Origin: CAVRCA01 sp965218045
GTDB lineage: Bacteria > Pseudomonadota > Alphaproteobacteria > Acetobacterales > Acetobacteraceae
Length of the DNA stretch: 64,000 bases
Reading direction: 5' to 3'
NCBI GenBank assembly: GCA_965218045.1
Contig: CBDCJX010000002.1
Span: 62,001 to 126,000 of the forward strand
Positions 17,055 through 25,816 of this stretch are shown here, piece after piece. The stretch's first letter is position 1. The number at the start of each line of letters is the position of its first letter. The notes below the pieces were generated by a model. That model searched no databases and was not told the DNA's origin. It was given only the letters and a program-made list of their open reading frames with translations. Position numbers and translations under genes: made by a program.

Positions 17055-18078
17055 ATGCCCACAGTTCAGAGCACGAAGATCTTCGCAACCGCGCCCACCG
17101 GAGCAAGCGCTCCAGATTCGATTACCGCAGGCGCCAATTCGATCTGGGTCGAATATGGCAACGGCGCCAGCAGCAATGGCGCGGGCGGCAGCAGCACGGT
17201 TGTGCAGTATGATTTGCTTGGAAACGTGCAGAGCAGCTACACCATCTCCGGCCTGGTCGATGGCCTGAAGGTGGACCCCGCAACCGGCGACGTCTGGGCG
17301 CTACAGAACCAGGACGGCAACTCCACCCTCACCTTGATCGACCCCGCGACCCAGCAGGTGAGCGCCCCGCTGAGCTACGCGTCCCCACCCTACGGCGAAG
17401 GGCGCGGCTACGACGACGTAGCCTTCGTCGGTCAGAAAGTCTTCCTCAGCTATACCAATCCCGCCAATCCTGGCGACGCGGTGATCCAGCAGCTTACCAA
17501 CGCTGCCCGACGGCTCGCTTATCCTGACGAGTGAGAACGACAAGTCCTTCACCATCATCAGCAATCCTGGCACGACGCAGCAGAGCGCGAGCTTCATCAC
17601 CCTGCCGACCGACACCAACTCGCCTCCGGCCGAACGCAACTCCCCCGATGATGCGATCATCCCGAACGCGACCTCCGGCACGTTCTACATCTCCAGCCAG
17701 AACACCAACGACATCGTGGCGGCAAATGTCACCCTCTTGAATCCCAACGATATTTACACCTCAGTCGGCAGCGCCGTCGTCCAGGCCGACCCGCGCACTG
17801 GCGAGGTGACGCCGATCGTCACCGGGCTGAGCAATGCTCATGGGTTGGTGTTTCAGCCATCCTCGCCGGGCTCGTCCGATCTCGCTGCCCTGCTGCAGAG
17901 CTTCTCAGATGACCTCCTCAAGGCTTTTCCCGGCATCGCGTCATCTTCGGGCCAAACCGCCAGGTCGTCCGATAGCTCTGCTTATTCGTCCGTTCCGTCC
18001 GCCGCATCCATCCTCGGCCTGGTGGGCGTCGATGCGTCTCACGCCTACGCAGGGCTGCTGCCTGCTGTAAACACCTAA
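17055..18078 (+). pseudogene. Frameshifted beta-propeller-like protein gene
   Basis: Two frames belong to one gene. The first starts at an ATG with a TGAGGA ribosome site (MPTVQSTKIFATAPTGASAP). It carries propeller-like strands such as DGLKVDPATGDVWALQNQDG and ends at a stop at 17532-17534 after VIQQLTNAARRLA. From about 17497 the +1 frame continues LPDGSLILTSENDKSFTI, then VVQADPRTGEVTPIV and on to 18078. One extra base, or a deletion that is not a multiple of three, near 17490-17505 explains it. From memory, relatives carry a further 35-45 residues at this junction, which would favour a deletion. It could be a sequencing error. Confidence 0.75.
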
Positions 18079-18264
18079 GCTCGACAACGCGCGTAGGGTC
18101 GCTGATGCCGGCGCCGCTCGGCGTCCTGTGTCAGCGGCCCGTGATCTGCCCGGCGTGCTCACCCGGCCTCGCCGGCGATCGCATTCAGTTCGGCGAGCGT
18201 GTCCGTTGGAAGCTGCAGTACCGCCGTCGACATGACGCGCGCGCGGCGAACCTGGCCGGTAGTG

Positions 18265-19212
18265 TCAGTGCGATAGACTGAAAGTCCTGTGCGGCTGGTC
18301 GCGCAGCAAGGCGTCCGGCGGCGCCCGCATTCGATCCGCTGGTCGGATGGCCCTCGAAGCAGCCAGGAAGCGCTGCCTGATTTCCGATTTGCTCGGCAGC
18401 CCGGGAATACGCTCGGGATGGGCACCGGTTTCCTGATACCCGAGTGTCAGGGCGGACTCGCTTAGGCCGATCAGCCTGGCGATTTCGCGGACGAACCGGT
18501 CCGGCTCCCTCTGCAAGTCCTCGTAGGCAATGCCGAGGGGCGTTATGCCGTGCTGGACAAAGAACGCCCGCCAGCCGGCATCCTCCGTCACGATCTCTTC
18601 CAGGTGCCGTTCAATCACTTTCGTATCGAACGGATCCGAATCCAATGGTCTGCCGATTACGTCGTCGGTAAATCCCCATCGATTGGTGAGTTTCGCAACG
18701 TGATACGATATCGCCTGGTCGATCAGGTCGCGTCGATACAGGTGAACGAACACGCTGCCGTCCAACAGTTCCGATCCGATCGGATTGCGTAGCACGTAGC
18801 CGTAGTGCCAGTACTGAATCTTCGAAGCAAAGACACCGTTTCGGGTCCGGTTGGCAAGGAGATGGCTGATGTAGGACCGCAAGAACTCGGCACGCGGGTC
18901 GCGCCCGCGTCGGCGAAGCAGCCAGCGCCGTGCGCGGCCTTTTGAGCGCCAGTGGATGTCCTCCCCCCTGAGCCCGATCCGCCGCGCAAACGGCTCGAGG
19001 AACACGGGGTTGAAATACTCTCCCGGAACGCCGAGCCCCGCATTGATCATGTATCGGCACAGCATCCAGCTTCCGCTCCGCGGCGGGGAGCAGATGAACA
19101 CCTTCCGAGGAAGGCCGGCAAACGCGGGTTGATCCAGCATTTCGCTGTGGATCTGAAATTCCGAGTACTTCACCAAAGTGGACAACCGAAACGTGTGAAT
19201 GTGACTGAACAT
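18265..19212 (-). CDS. Stf0-family sulfotransferase
   Basis: This 315-residue protein is predicted to transfer sulfate from PAPS to a carbohydrate; the family model is mycobacterial trehalose 2-sulfotransferase. The 5'-phosphosulfate loop reads CSPPRSGSWMLCRYM. The Stf0-like GVPGEYFNP follows, then the segment FVHLYRRDLIDQAISYHVAK, resembling the 3'-phosphate-binding RrD..aQAvS region. The first ATG is given; MLDQPAFAG 24 codons later is an alternative. The gene is AT-richer than its neighbours and stands alone, which suggests lateral acquisition. The acceptor is unknown. Confidence 0.8.
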   Translation of the reverse strand: MFSHIHTFRLSTLVKYSEFQIHSEMLDQPAFAGLPRKVFICSPPRSGSWMLCRYMINAGLGVPGEYFNPVFLEPFARRIGLRGEDIHWRSKGRARRWLLRRRGRDPRAEFLRSYISHLLANRTRNGVFASKIQYWHYGYVLRNPIGSELLDGSVFVHLYRRDLIDQAISYHVAKLTNRWGFTDDVIGRPLDSDPFDTKVIERHLEEIVTEDAGWRAFFVQHGITPLGIAYEDLQREPDRFVREIARLIGLSESALTLGYQETGAHPERIPGLPSKSEIRQRFLAASRAIRPADRMRAPPDALLRDQPHRTFSLSH

Positions 19213-19339
19213 ACATACCAGCGATGCATGCGTGAGTCAGCTCAAACTTGTCCCTATATCGGCGAGACGGTTCCGGTTCCACTCCGATGAGGTGAAATCA
19301 ACCCTCTTAAGGATGCCGGTTTCGCGGTAGACGGATGGC

Positions 19340-20254
19340 ATGAACGCCGCCGCCGACTTCCCCTCCGTGCCCTCCGTCGCAGGCGACGAGACACGGCTCG
19401 TCGTGTTCGGGTTGGGCTATTCGGGGCGGGCGATCGCCGCCTTGGCGCGGGAGAGCGGGTTCGCGGTGACCGTCACCAGCCGCACGCCCGGGCAACAGAC
19501 GCCGCCCGCAGACGTGGCGGTGATCGGGTTCGACGATGCCGAACGCGCGATCGGCCAGGCGACCCACCTGGTCAGCACCGCCGCGCCGGGGGAGGAAGGC
19601 GATCCGGTGCTGCTCCGCTTCGGCGCGGCCATCGCGGTCGCGACCTCGGTGCGTTGGATCGGCTATCTCTCGACCACCGGGGTCTATGGCGACCGCCAAG
19701 GCGGGTGGGTCAGCGAGGCGACGCCCGCGGCACCCGGCTCGCCGCGATCGAAACGGCGGGTCGCGGCGGAGCAGGCATGGGCGCGCTTGGCCGAACGCTG
19801 CGCGGTCGATCTGTTCCGCCTCGCCGGCATTTACGGGCCGGGGCGCTCAATGCTCGACGACCTGCGCGAGGGCACGGCGCGGCGGGTGATCGCCCCTGGC
19901 CACGCATTCGGCCGCATCCATCGCGACGATATCGCCCAAGCGGTGGTGGCGGCCGCGCGGCAGCCACGCGGCCCCGGGCTTCGGGTGCTCAACCTGGTCG
20001 ACGACGAGCCGGCTGAGAGCGCCCACGTGGTCGAGGAGGCGGCGGCGCTGCTCGGCATCGAGCCGCCGCCAGCGGTGCCGTTAGAAGAGGCAGTGCAGCG
20101 GATGAGCCCGATGGCGCGCAGTTTTTGGGCGGAGAACCGCAAGATCGCCAACACGGCGACCAAGGCGGCACTCGGTATCGCCTGGCGCTACCCAACCTTT
20201 CGCGAAGGACTACGCGGCATCCTCGCCGAGGAGCGCAATCAAGGTCCGACGTAG
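19340..20254 (+). CDS. SDR-family NAD(P)-binding protein (YeeZ-like)
   Basis: This is a 304-residue extended short-chain dehydrogenase/epimerase fold protein. The nucleotide-binding motif is VVFGLGYSGRAIA, and a later strand reads YLSTTGVYGDRQGGWV. The usual catalytic Tyr-x-x-x-Lys is not evident where expected (SPRSKRRVAAEQAW instead). Binding of a dinucleotide is therefore better supported than a specific reaction. It resembles the YeeZ group of uncharacterised SDR proteins. The last 45 bases overlap the convergent hydrolase gene. Confidence 0.75.
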   Translation: MNAAADFPSVPSVAGDETRLVVFGLGYSGRAIAALARESGFAVTVTSRTPGQQTPPADVAVIGFDDAERAIGQATHLVSTAAPGEEGDPVLLRFGAAIAVATSVRWIGYLSTTGVYGDRQGGWVSEATPAAPGSPRSKRRVAAEQAWARLAERCAVDLFRLAGIYGPGRSMLDDLREGTARRVIAPGHAFGRIHRDDIAQAVVAAARQPRGPGLRVLNLVDDEPAESAHVVEEAAALLGIEPPPAVPLEEAVQRMSPMARSFWAENRKIANTATKAALGIAWRYPTFREGLRGILAEERNQGPT

Positions 20255-20965
20255 CAGCGCCAGGTCCGCCGGCCGCGACAGGCGGTGGTCGCCATCCTTG
20301 ACCAGGCTGACCACAACGTCGTCGGTCGCGAGATGCTCGGCGATCCGCAGGCTGTGCTCCCACGGCACGTCCGGGTCGCGCTGGCCGTGCAGCAGCCGCA
20401 CCGTGCAGTCGAGCGCGATCGGGCCGCCGAGCAGCAGGTGTCGGCGGCCCTCCTCGATCAGGGCGCGGGTGATCGGGGTCGGCTCGCCGTATTGGCTCGG
20501 CACCAGCAGCACGCCCTCGCGTTGCAAGGTGGCGCGTTCGGGCGGCGCCATCGCCTCCCACATCAATGCCTCGGTGAAATCGGGCGCGGCGGCGATGCCT
20601 ATGACGGCGTGGGTTCGCGCCGGCCGGGCGAGGGCGACGAGCAGCGCCAGCCACCCGCCCATCGACGAGCCGACCAGGACCAGCTTGCCGTTGCTCATCT
20701 GGTCGATCACCGTCAACGCGTCGTCGCGCCAACGCCCGATCGTGCCGTCCTCGAACCGCCCGCCGCTGGCGCCGTGTCCCGAGTAGTCGAAACGCAGCAT
20801 CGCCAGGCCCCGCGTGGCGCAGAACCCGGCGAGCGCGGTTGCCTTGTCGCCGGTCATGTCGCTCTTGAAGCCGGGCAGGAACACCACGGTCGGGCCGCGT
20901 CCCGCGATCCGCGCCCAGGCGAGCTCGCACCCGTCGCCGCGATCGAGCCGTCCACTGGTCTCCAT
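20210..20965 (-). CDS. Alpha/beta hydrolase, ABHD10-like
   Basis: This 251-residue serine hydrolase has its nucleophile elbow at LVGSSMGGWLA, acid in LLHGQRDPDVPW and histidine in KDGDHRLS. The segment RFDYSGHGASGG followed by DGTIGRWRDDAL is characteristic of ABHD10-type esterases/thioesterases, whose animal member removes acyl groups from proteins and glucuronides. The ATG was chosen at METSGRLDRGDG, the start of the fold. Its 3' end overlaps the SDR gene and its start lies 45 bases from the divergent glycosyltransferase gene. Confidence 0.85.
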   Translation of the reverse strand: METSGRLDRGDGCELAWARIAGRGPTVVFLPGFKSDMTGDKATALAGFCATRGLAMLRFDYSGHGASGGRFEDGTIGRWRDDALTVIDQMSNGKLVLVGSSMGGWLALLVALARPARTHAVIGIAAAPDFTEALMWEAMAPPERATLQREGVLLVPSQYGEPTPITRALIEEGRRHLLLGGPIALDCTVRLLHGQRDPDVPWEHSLRIAEHLATDDVVVSLVKDGDHRLSRPADLALLRRTLIALLGEDAA

Positions 20966-21010
20966 GAAGCTGTCCTTGTGCCGGGGCAAAGGGGTGATAT
21001 AGCGCGCCGC

Positions 21011-22132
21011 ATGGTGGTGCTGCAGGTGTTGCCGTCGCTCGTCACCGGTGGCGTCGAGCGCGGCACCGTGGAGATCGCCCGTGCCGTCGCCGAGGCGGGC
21101 GGGACGGCGCTGGTGGCGAGCGCCGGCGGCCGCATGGTCGCCTCGGTGCGCCATGCCGGCGGGCGGCATGTCACGCTGCCGCTGGCGAGCAAGAACCCGC
21201 TGACGATGCTGTGGAACGCGCGCCTTCTGGCCTCGCTGATCCGCGCCGAGGGGGTGGAGATCGTCCACGCCCGCTCACGCGCGCCGGCCTGGTCGGCCTA
21301 TCTCGCCGCGCGGCGCACCGGGGCGCATTTCCTCACCACCTATCACGGTGCGTACAGCGAGGGCGTGCCGTTGAAGCGCCACTACAACGCGGTGATGGCG
21401 AAGGGCGAGCGGGTGATCGCAATCAGCCGTCACATCGCCGAGCTGGTCGTGATCCGGCACGGTGTCGAACCGGCGCGCATCCGCCTGATCCCGCGCGGCG
21501 TCGATCCGGCCGTGTTCGACCCCGACGTGGTGTCGGGCGAGCGCATCGCCCGGCTGGCGGCGCGCTGGCGGCTGCCCGAGGGGAAAGCGGTGGTCCTGCT
21601 GCCGGGGCGGCTGTCGCGCTGGAAGGGGCAGGGCGTGCTGCTGGAGGCGGTGGCGCGGATGGGGCGGCGCGATGTGTGCTGCGTGTTCCTCGGCAGCGCG
21701 TCGGGGCGCGAGCGTTTCGCCGCCTGGCTCGCTGAGCGGGCCGAGGCGCTCGGCATCGCCGATCGGGTGCGGCTGGCGGGCGAGGGCGATGACATGCCAG
21801 CGGCGCTGCTGCTCGCCGACGTGGTCGTCCACGCCTCGACCGAGCCGGAGGCGTTCGGCCGCGTGGTGATCGAGGCGCAGGCGATGCGACGGCCGGTGAT
21901 CGCCGCCGATCTCGGCGGGCCGGTCGAGACGGTGGAGCACGGGGTGACGGGCTGGCGCGTGCCGCCGGGCGATGCCGCCATCCTGGCTGACGCGCTCGAT
22001 GCGGTATTGGCGCTGCCGCCGGACGCGCTTGCCGCGATCGGGCGGCAGGCGCGCGCGGCGGTTCTGGCGCGCTACACCACGGCGGCGATGCAGGCGGCGA
22101 CGCTCGAGATTTATCGCGAGGTGCTGGGGTGA
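21011..22132 (+). CDS. Glycosyltransferase family 4
   Basis: This retaining GT-B glycosyltransferase of 373 residues starts MVVLQVLPSLVTGGVERGTV. The N-terminal half is the acceptor-side fold (TGGVERGTVEIARAVAE) and the C-terminal half binds the sugar nucleotide (LLPGRLSRWKGQGVLLEAV). The E-x7-E region reads STEPEAFGRVVIEAQAM. Acceptor and donor are unknown; pairing with a family 9 enzyme suggests lipopolysaccharide core synthesis at the cytosolic membrane face. The stop overlaps the next gene's GTG start (GTGA). Confidence 0.9.
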   Translation: MVVLQVLPSLVTGGVERGTVEIARAVAEAGGTALVASAGGRMVASVRHAGGRHVTLPLASKNPLTMLWNARLLASLIRAEGVEIVHARSRAPAWSAYLAARRTGAHFLTTYHGAYSEGVPLKRHYNAVMAKGERVIAISRHIAELVVIRHGVEPARIRLIPRGVDPAVFDPDVVSGERIARLAARWRLPEGKAVVLLPGRLSRWKGQGVLLEAVARMGRRDVCCVFLGSASGRERFAAWLAERAEALGIADRVRLAGEGDDMPAALLLADVVVHASTEPEAFGRVVIEAQAMRRPVIAADLGGPVETVEHGVTGWRVPPGDAAILADALDAVLALPPDALAAIGRQARAAVLARYTTAAMQAATLEIYREVLG

Positions 22133-23043
22133 GCGGGTCACGGCGCATCCTGGCGATCCGCCTCGGCGCGCTGGGCGATTTCGCGCAGTCCTTCGCACCG
22201 TTCGCGGCGATCCGGGCGCACCATCCGGGCGCGCGCATCACCTTGCTGACCACCCGCCCGTTCGCCGCGCTGGCCGAGCGCGCGCCCTGGTTCGACGCGA
22301 TCGTGATCGACCAGCGGCCGGCCTGGTGGGATCTGGCCGGCCTCGCCCGGCTGTCGCGCGTGTTGCGCGGGTTCGACCTGGTCTACGATCTGCAGACCTC
22401 GAGCCGCTCCTCGCGCTATTTCCGCATGGCGGGCCGGCCGCCCTGGTCGGGCATCGCGCGCGGGTGCTCGCATCCGCACGCCAACCCGGGGCGGGACCGC
22501 ATGCACACGCGTGAGCGCCAACGTGAGCAACTCGCGATGGCCGGGATCGAGCGCTTTCCCCCGCCCGAGCTCGGCTGGCTCACCGAACGGCCGCGCCTGA
22601 CCCTGCCGGACAACGCCGTGCTGCTGGTGCCGGGCGCGGCGCCGCGCCGGCCGCGCAAGCGCTGGCCGGTGGAGCGGTTCGCCGCCCTCGCCCGGCACCT
22701 TGGCATGGCGGGCCGGGTGCCGGTGATCGTCGGTGCCGCCGCCGAGGCGCCGATCGCCGCCACCATCCGCGCCGTCTGCCCGGAAGCGCTCGACCTGACC
22801 GGGAAGACCGATGTCGCCGATCTCGCCGGGCTCGCCGCGCAGACGAGGCTGGCTGTCGGCAACGATACCGGCCCGATGCATCTGGCCGCTGCCGTAGGCT
22901 GCCGCTGCCTGGTGCTGTTCTCGGCGGAGAGCGATCCGGCGCTGACCGCGCCGCGCGGGGCGGACGGATCATGGCCGGCGTTGCTGCGCGTTGACGATCT
23001 CGCAACTCTTCCAGTGGAGAGGGTTGTCGCGGCGTTGCCGTGA
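22129..23043 (+). CDS. Glycosyltransferase family 9 (heptosyltransferase-like)
   Basis: This 304-residue GT-B protein is like ADP-heptose:LPS heptosyltransferases. It has the N-terminal LAIRLGALGDFAQSFAPF, the C-terminal donor-site motif VGNDTGPMHLAAAVG and an LVPGAAPRRPRKRWP segment. The GTG start overlaps the upstream glycosyltransferase stop. The sugar need not be heptose, as other family 9 enzymes exist. thrS begins 64 bases downstream. Confidence 0.9.
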   Translation: MSGSRRILAIRLGALGDFAQSFAPFAAIRAHHPGARITLLTTRPFAALAERAPWFDAIVIDQRPAWWDLAGLARLSRVLRGFDLVYDLQTSSRSSRYFRMAGRPPWSGIARGCSHPHANPGRDRMHTRERQREQLAMAGIERFPPPELGWLTERPRLTLPDNAVLLVPGAAPRRPRKRWPVERFAALARHLGMAGRVPVIVGAAAEAPIAATIRAVCPEALDLTGKTDVADLAGLAAQTRLAVGNDTGPMHLAAAVGCRCLVLFSAESDPALTAPRGADGSWPALLRVDDLATLPVERVVAALP

Positions 23044-23107
23044 CGCCATAGACGTTGCCCGGAGCGCGTGCATGCAGGCGCGCGTCCGCCACTCGCCGGA
23101 GTTCGCC

Positions 23108-25066
23108 ATGCCCGCCATCACCCTGCCCGACCGATCCGTGCGCCGCTTCGACGGCCCGGTGACGGGCACGGCGCTGGCCGCCGCGATCGGCCCCGGCCTG
23201 GCTCGCGCCGCGCTCGCGATGAAGCTCGACGGCAAGCTGGTCGATCTCGCCGCGCCGATCGAGCATGACGCCCAGGTGGTGTTCGTCACCCGGCGCGACC
23301 CCGAGGCGCTGGAGCTGATCCGCCACGACGCGGCGCATGTGCTCGCCGAGGCGGTGCAGGAGCTGTATCCTGGCACCCAGGTGACCATCGGCCCAGCGAT
23401 CGAGCACGGGTTCTATTACGATTTCGCCCGCAACGAGCCGTTCACACCCGAGGATTTCTCGGCGATCGAAGCGAAGATGCGCGAGATCGTCGCGCGCGGG
23501 AAAAACTTCGAGCGCTCGGTGATCGACCGCGACGATGCAATCCGCTTCTTCCGCGACAAGGGCGAGAAGTACAAGGCGCAGCTCGTCGAGGACCTGCCGC
23601 GCGACCAGACCATCACGCTGTACCGCCAGGGCGACTGGGTGGATCTCTGTCGCGGCCCGCACATGCGAAGCACCGCCGATGTCGGGCCGGCCTTCAAGCT
23701 GATGAAGGTCGCCGGCGCCTATTGGCGGGGCGACCACCGCAACGCGATGCTGAGCCGCATCTACGGCACCGCCTGGCGCGACCAGAAGGAGCTCGACGCC
23801 TACCTGCACATGCTGGAGGAGGCGGAGAAGCGCGACCATCGCCGCATCGGCAAGCAGATGGACCTGTTCCACATCGGCGACGAGGCGGTGGGCAGCGTGT
23901 TCTGGCACCCGAAAGGCTGGAAGCTGTATCGCACCGCCGAGGCCTACATGCGCCGCCGGCTCGACGCGGCGGGCTACCAGGAGGTGAAGACCCCGCAGCT
24001 TGTGGACCGCTCGCTGTGGGAGGCGTCCGGCCATTGGGACAACTACCGCGATCACATGTTCATCGCCCGGGTCGAGGACGAGGACAAGCATCTCGCGCTG
24101 AAGCCGATGAGCTGCCCGTGCCATGTGCTGGTCTTCCGCCAGGGCATCCGCTCGTATCGCGAGCTACCCCTGCGTATGGCGGAATTCGGCTCCTGCCACC
24201 GCTACGAGCCCTCTGGTGCGTTGCACGGCATCATGCGCGTGCGCCAGTTCACGCAGGATGACGCGCACATCTTCTGCACGGACGAGCAGATCGCGCCTGA
24301 GACCGCGCGCTTCGTGGCGCTGCTCTCGTCCATCTACCAGGATTTCGGCTTCGACAGCTTCCGCGTGAAGTTCAGCGATCGTCCGACTCCGCGCGCTGGC
24401 GACGAGGCGGACTGGGACCGGGCCGAGGCGGCGCTGCGCGAGGCCTGCCGGCTAGCGGACATCGAATACGAGCTTAATCCTGGCGAGGGCGCGTTTTACG
24501 GACCCAAGCTGGAGTTCGTGCTGCGCGACGCGATCGGGCGGGATTGGCAGTGCGGCACCTTGCAGGTTGACTACGTGCTGCCCGCGCGGCTCGACGCCGA
24601 GTATGTCGGCGAGGACGGCGCCCGGCACCGGCCGGTGATGCTGCACCGCGCGATCCTCGGCAGCTTCGAGCGGTTCCTCGGCATCTTGATCGAGCAATAT
24701 GCCGGCCGCTTCCCGCTCTGGCTCGCGCCGGTGCAGGTGGTGGTCGCGACCATCGTCTCGGACGCCGACGAATACGCGCTGGAAGTGGCCGACGCGTTGC
24801 GCGCCGCCGGCCTCGCGGTGATCACCGATCTCTCCAACCAGAAGATCAACGCCAAGATCCGCGAGCACAGCCTCGCCTTCGTGCCGGTGATCGCCGTGGT
24901 GGGTCGCCGCGAGGCGGAGACCCGCACTGTGGCGCTGCGGCGGCTCGGCGGCGAGGCACAGGAGGTATTGGCCCTCGATGACGCGGTGGCGCGGCTTGCG
25001 GCGGAGGCGCTGGCTCCCGATCTTCGGGAAGCGTCGTCGCAACCGGCACTGGCACCCGGCGCTTGA
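23108..25066 (+). CDS. thrS: Threonyl-tRNA synthetase
   Basis: This class II aminoacyl-tRNA synthetase charges tRNA-Thr. The 652-residue protein has an N-terminal TGS domain (about 1-60), an editing domain with HDAAHVLAEA and GFYYDFARNE, the catalytic core with class II motif 2 (FGSCHRYEPSGALHGIMRVR) and motif 3 (MLHRAILGSFERFLGILIE), and a C-terminal anticodon-binding domain (about 540-640). The ATG MPAITLPDRS follows a GGAG seven bases upstream; the frame is open further up but that part is not ThrRS-like. infC follows after 94 bases, a common pairing. Confidence 0.97.
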   Translation: MPAITLPDRSVRRFDGPVTGTALAAAIGPGLARAALAMKLDGKLVDLAAPIEHDAQVVFVTRRDPEALELIRHDAAHVLAEAVQELYPGTQVTIGPAIEHGFYYDFARNEPFTPEDFSAIEAKMREIVARGKNFERSVIDRDDAIRFFRDKGEKYKAQLVEDLPRDQTITLYRQGDWVDLCRGPHMRSTADVGPAFKLMKVAGAYWRGDHRNAMLSRIYGTAWRDQKELDAYLHMLEEAEKRDHRRIGKQMDLFHIGDEAVGSVFWHPKGWKLYRTAEAYMRRRLDAAGYQEVKTPQLVDRSLWEASGHWDNYRDHMFIARVEDEDKHLALKPMSCPCHVLVFRQGIRSYRELPLRMAEFGSCHRYEPSGALHGIMRVRQFTQDDAHIFCTDEQIAPETARFVALLSSIYQDFGFDSFRVKFSDRPTPRAGDEADWDRAEAALREACRLADIEYELNPGEGAFYGPKLEFVLRDAIGRDWQCGTLQVDYVLPARLDAEYVGEDGARHRPVMLHRAILGSFERFLGILIEQYAGRFPLWLAPVQVVVATIVSDADEYALEVADALRAAGLAVITDLSNQKINAKIREHSLAFVPVIAVVGRREAETRTVALRRLGGEAQEVLALDDAVARLAAEALAPDLREASSQPALAPGA

Positions 25067-25160
25067 TCGTAACGTGCCGGAGCGGCAAAATCGTCGCCGG
25101 CTGGAAGCGTTCCGGCCGAAGAACGCCGCCGAGAACACCCAATTATCATAGGAGATACCC

Positions 25161-25697
25161 ATAGCAAGAGGACCAATGACCGCGCCGCCGACCCGCGACG
25201 GTCCCCGCGTGAACGAGGAGATCAGGACCGCGCAAGTGCGGCTCATCGACCAGGATGGCGAGATGCAGGGCGTGATGAGCGCCCGCGATGCGCTGCTGCG
25301 CGCCTATGGCGTCGGCCTCGATCTACTGGAGATCAGCCCGAACGCCGACCCTCCGGTGGTTAAGATCCTGGACTTCGGCAAGTTCAAATACGAGCAGCAG
25401 AAGAAGAAGAACGAGGCGAGGAAGAAGCAAAAAGTCATTGAGATCAAGGAGATCAAGGTCCGGCCGAATATCGACGAGAACGACTATCAGGTGAAGTTGC
25501 GCGCCATGAAGTCGTTCATCGAGGAGGGCGACAAGGTAAAGGTGACGTTGCGCTTCCGCGGCCGCGAGATGGCGCACCAGGAGATCGGGGTTCGCGTGCT
25601 GGAGCGGATACGCAGCGAGATGGACCCGGTGACCAAGGTGGAGCAGATGCCCCGCATGGAGAACCGCCAGATGGTGATGGTGCTGTCGCCGCGCTGA
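25161..25697 (+). CDS. infC: Translation initiation factor IF-3, likely AUA start
   Basis: IF-3 binds the 30S subunit, blocks early 50S joining and proofreads the start codon. The protein has the N-domain (VNEEIRTAQVRLID, LLEISPNADPPVVKILD), a Lys-rich linker (EQQKKKNEARKKQK) and the C-domain (RPNIDENDYQVKLRAMKSF, VTLRFRGREMAHQE). I chose an ATA start because a TAGGAGAT ribosome site lies six bases before it, giving (M)ARGPMTAPPTRDGP, 178 residues. The in-frame ATG 15 bases later has AGAGGA only three bases away, a poor spacing. Rare starts are a hallmark of infC and allow IF-3 to repress its own translation. Confidence 0.95.
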   Translation: MARGPMTAPPTRDGPRVNEEIRTAQVRLIDQDGEMQGVMSARDALLRAYGVGLDLLEISPNADPPVVKILDFGKFKYEQQKKKNEARKKQKVIEIKEIKVRPNIDENDYQVKLRAMKSFIEEGDKVKVTLRFRGREMAHQEIGVRVLERIRSEMDPVTKVEQMPRMENRQMVMVLSPR

Positions 25698-25816
25698 GCG
25701 CTGTTGGGCCCATTCTTGCGATGACGAGACCGGGATGATCGCTTAGCGCGCTGGTTGGCTCAAATCATGGGGTGCTGCAAGTCAAAGCCTGAGGCCAAAG
25801 GTGTCAGCGCGATGGC

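Noticed and set aside
18159..18233. A 24-codon minus-strand peptide MSTAVLQLPTDTLAELNAIA with a Gly-rich end
   Set aside because: It is very short, lacks a clear ribosome site and has no identifiable maturation partner; a leader-peptide role would be speculation.
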